Shown here in pieces: positions 62,604 to 64,000 of a stretch of DNA of 64,000 bases. The DNA lies in the NCBI RefSeq assembly GCF_046115515.1, contig NZ_CP175953.1. One strand, given 5' to 3'. Within the stretch, counting starts at the first letter, position 1. Each line of letters starts with the position of its first letter. The stretch is from Gracilimonas sp017641085 (lineage in GTDB: Bacteria; Bacteroidota; Rhodothermia; Balneolales; Balneolaceae). The position numbers were made by a program, and so were the translations under genes. The notes beneath the pieces are model-generated. The model saw only the letters and a program-made list of their open reading frames with translations. It did not search any database and had not been told where the DNA came from.

Positions 62604-64000
62604 TTACTTCTTATCTTCATCGTCAACTACTTCGTAATCTGCATCTACGGCGTCATCGCCTTCATCAGATTCTTCGGAAGCGGATGCACTATCAGCGCCG
62701 GGAGTTGGACCTCCGGCAGCTCCGGCTCCGGCTGCACCACCTGCAGCAACTTCTTCCTGAGTAGCTTTGTAGATTTCTTCAGAAGCACCGGACCAAGCCT
62801 GATTTACAGCTTCAATCGCTGAATCAATCTCGTCCATGTTTTCTTCTTTATGTGCTTTTTCGAGGGTTTCAAGAGCATCTTCAATGGCTTTCTTATTGTC
62901 ATCGGAGATCTTGTCGCCGTATTCGTCAAGCTGCTTGCGGGTAGAGAATACAAGACTGTCAGCCTCATTAAGTTTCTCAACACGCTCTTTAATCTTCTTG
63001 TCTTCTTCTGCGTGTTCTTCAGCAGCTTTCTTCATTTTTTCGATTTCCTCATCAGACAATCCTGAAGAAGATTCAATACGGATACTTTGCTCTTTACCGG
63101 TTCCTTTATCCTGTGCCTTAATGTTCAGTACACCGTTGGCATCCATATCAAAGGAAACCTCGATTTGAGGAACTCCGCGTGGTGCCGGCGGAATTCCATC
63201 TAAGTGGAAACGACCAAGCGTTCTGTTGTCCTGCGCCTTAGCTCGTTCACCCTGCAACACATGAATCTCTACGCTGCTCTGATTATCGGCAGCTGTTGAG
63301 AATGTCTGTGACTTGCTGGTTGGAATGGTGCTGTTGGCTTCGATAAGAGGTGTCATTACACCGCCCATGGTCTCAATTCCGAGGGTAAGCGGGGTCACAT
63401 CCAGAAGAACAACATCTTCCACATCACCCGACATTACACCACCCTGAATAGCTGCACCAACTGCGACTACTTCATCAGGATTTACGCCTTTGCTTGGGTC
63501 TTTACCAAAGAATTCTTTAACCGCTTCCTGAATTTTCGGAATTCGGGTTGAACCACCCACCAGAATTACCTGGTCGATATCATTCTTGGTAAACCCTGCA
63601 TCGTCCAGTGCTTTCTTGCAAGGGTCGATAGACCGTTTGATCAGGTCATCAGCCAGCTGCTCAAACTTGGCACGACTCAGGTCAATGTTCAGGTGCTTAG
63701 GTCCTGAATCGGTTGCCGTCACAAATGGCAGGTTGATGTTCGTTTTTTGAGAGCTTGAAAGTTCGATCTTAGCTTTCTCAGCAGCATCTTTCAGTCGCTG
63801 CATGGCCATTGGATCTTTGCGAAGGTCAATACCTTCATCTTTCTTAAACTCATCGGCCAGGAAGTCGATGATGCGTTGGTCAAAGTCATCACCACCAAGA
63901 TGTGTATCACCGTTAGTAGATTTCACTTCAAACACACCGTCACCTAATTCCAGGATGGACACATCAAAAGTACCGCCACCGAGGTCATACACTACGATGG
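62604..64000 (-). CDS. dnaK: Hsp70 chaperone DnaK (5' part outside window)
   Basis: The open frame runs to the right edge, giving about 465 residues of the C-terminal three-quarters. VYDLGGGTFDVSIL (phosphate 2 loop), ILVGGSTRIPKIQ (adenosine loop), VLLDVTPLTLGIETMGG (linker to substrate-binding domain) and IPTSKSQTFSTAADNQ identify DnaK. The helical lid is followed by an Ala/Gly-rich stretch and an acidic tail ending DADYEVVDDEDKK. No internal frameshift. The in-frame GTG at 63992 is not the true start. Confidence 0.97.
   Translation of the reverse strand, partial: IVVYDLGGGTFDVSILELGDGVFEVKSTNGDTHLGGDDFDQRIIDFLADEFKKDEGIDLRKDPMAMQRLKDAAEKAKIELSSSQKTNINLPFVTATDSGPKHLNIDLSRAKFEQLADDLIKRSIDPCKKALDDAGFTKNDIDQVILVGGSTRIPKIQEAVKEFFGKDPSKGVNPDEVVAVGAAIQGGVMSGDVEDVVLLDVTPLTLGIETMGGVMTPLIEANSTIPTSKSQTFSTAADNQSSVEIHVLQGERAKAQDNRTLGRFHLDGIPPAPRGVPQIEVSFDMDANGVLNIKAQDKGTGKEQSIRIESSSGLSDEEIEKMKKAAEEHAEEDKKIKERVEKLNEADSLVFSTRKQLDEYGDKISDDNKKAIEDALETLEKAHKEENMDEIDSAIEAVNQAWSGASEEIYKATQEEVAAGGAAGAGAAGGPTPGADSASASEESDEGDDAVDADYEVVDDEDKK

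Overview
The window reads as the chromosome of a free-living, probably marine member of the Balneolota/Rhodothermota branch of the Bacteroidota-Chlorobiota group. The grounds are protein style, not a database hit. Large secreted proteins end in type IX secretion (T9SS) sorting domains of the QNYPNPFNPTT type. There is a TonB-dependent receptor, a separate Y_Y_Y/HisKA_3 sensor kinase with a LuxR-type regulator, DUF3078, DUF3667 and DUF2851 proteins, and few strong Shine-Dalgarno sites. There is no rRNA, no transposase and no CRISPR array.

Left third (1-21244), all on the minus strand: a surface-protein locus. From right to left in transcription order it has a membrane sensor kinase (21244-18227) overlapping a NarL/LuxR response regulator (18242-17592); a PKD-domain lipoprotein (17270-15036); a stand-alone receiver-domain regulator (14781-14389) whose stop codon overlaps the start of a 2840-residue surface protein (14392-5870); and a second giant surface protein (5539-1) that runs off the left edge. 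Both giants combine GLUG beta-helix blocks, Ig/cadherin-like domains and BspA-type 26-residue (DUF285) repeats. The three transcription units that follow the kinase/regulator pair each carry the same two-block upstream element (near 17465-17580, 14815-14924 and 5695-5791). Its core is about 30 nt, nearly invariant, and ends in a palindrome. This is the most system-like feature of the window: a two-component pair probably controlling a set of giant surface proteins through a shared promoter element.

Middle (21347-49166): mixed housekeeping and envelope genes. They include an MFS transporter, asd, a tandem pair of small paralogous proteins, a candidate small RNA or attenuator, a 1.9-kilo-residue lamin-tail-repeat exoprotein, a TonB-dependent receptor, a HepT/MntA toxin-antitoxin pair, murI, an OPT transporter, a small COG0011-like protein, a PIN-PhoH protein, an SpoU methyltransferase, an ALDH7-like dehydrogenase, a DUF985 cupin, a secreted CotH-kinase protein, DUF3667, a PLP decarboxylase, DUF3078 and pyrR.

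Right third (48855-64000): a YtxH-like/DUF2851 pair, tRNA-Gln(TTG), a translation/nucleotide cluster prs-rplY-pth, a membrane pyrophosphatase hppA with a clear terminator, an uncharacterised protein, a beta-propeller/amidohydrolase fusion, pyrF-rnhA, tsaD and the 3' part of dnaK.

A second theme is the intergenic DNA. Many spacers hold long inverted repeats built from short reiterated words (for example ACCTAACACCTAAAAC, TTCAAAATTTAAAATT, GAACACGGATGA). Several word families recur in more than one spacer, and many lie between convergent genes where they could act as two-way terminators.
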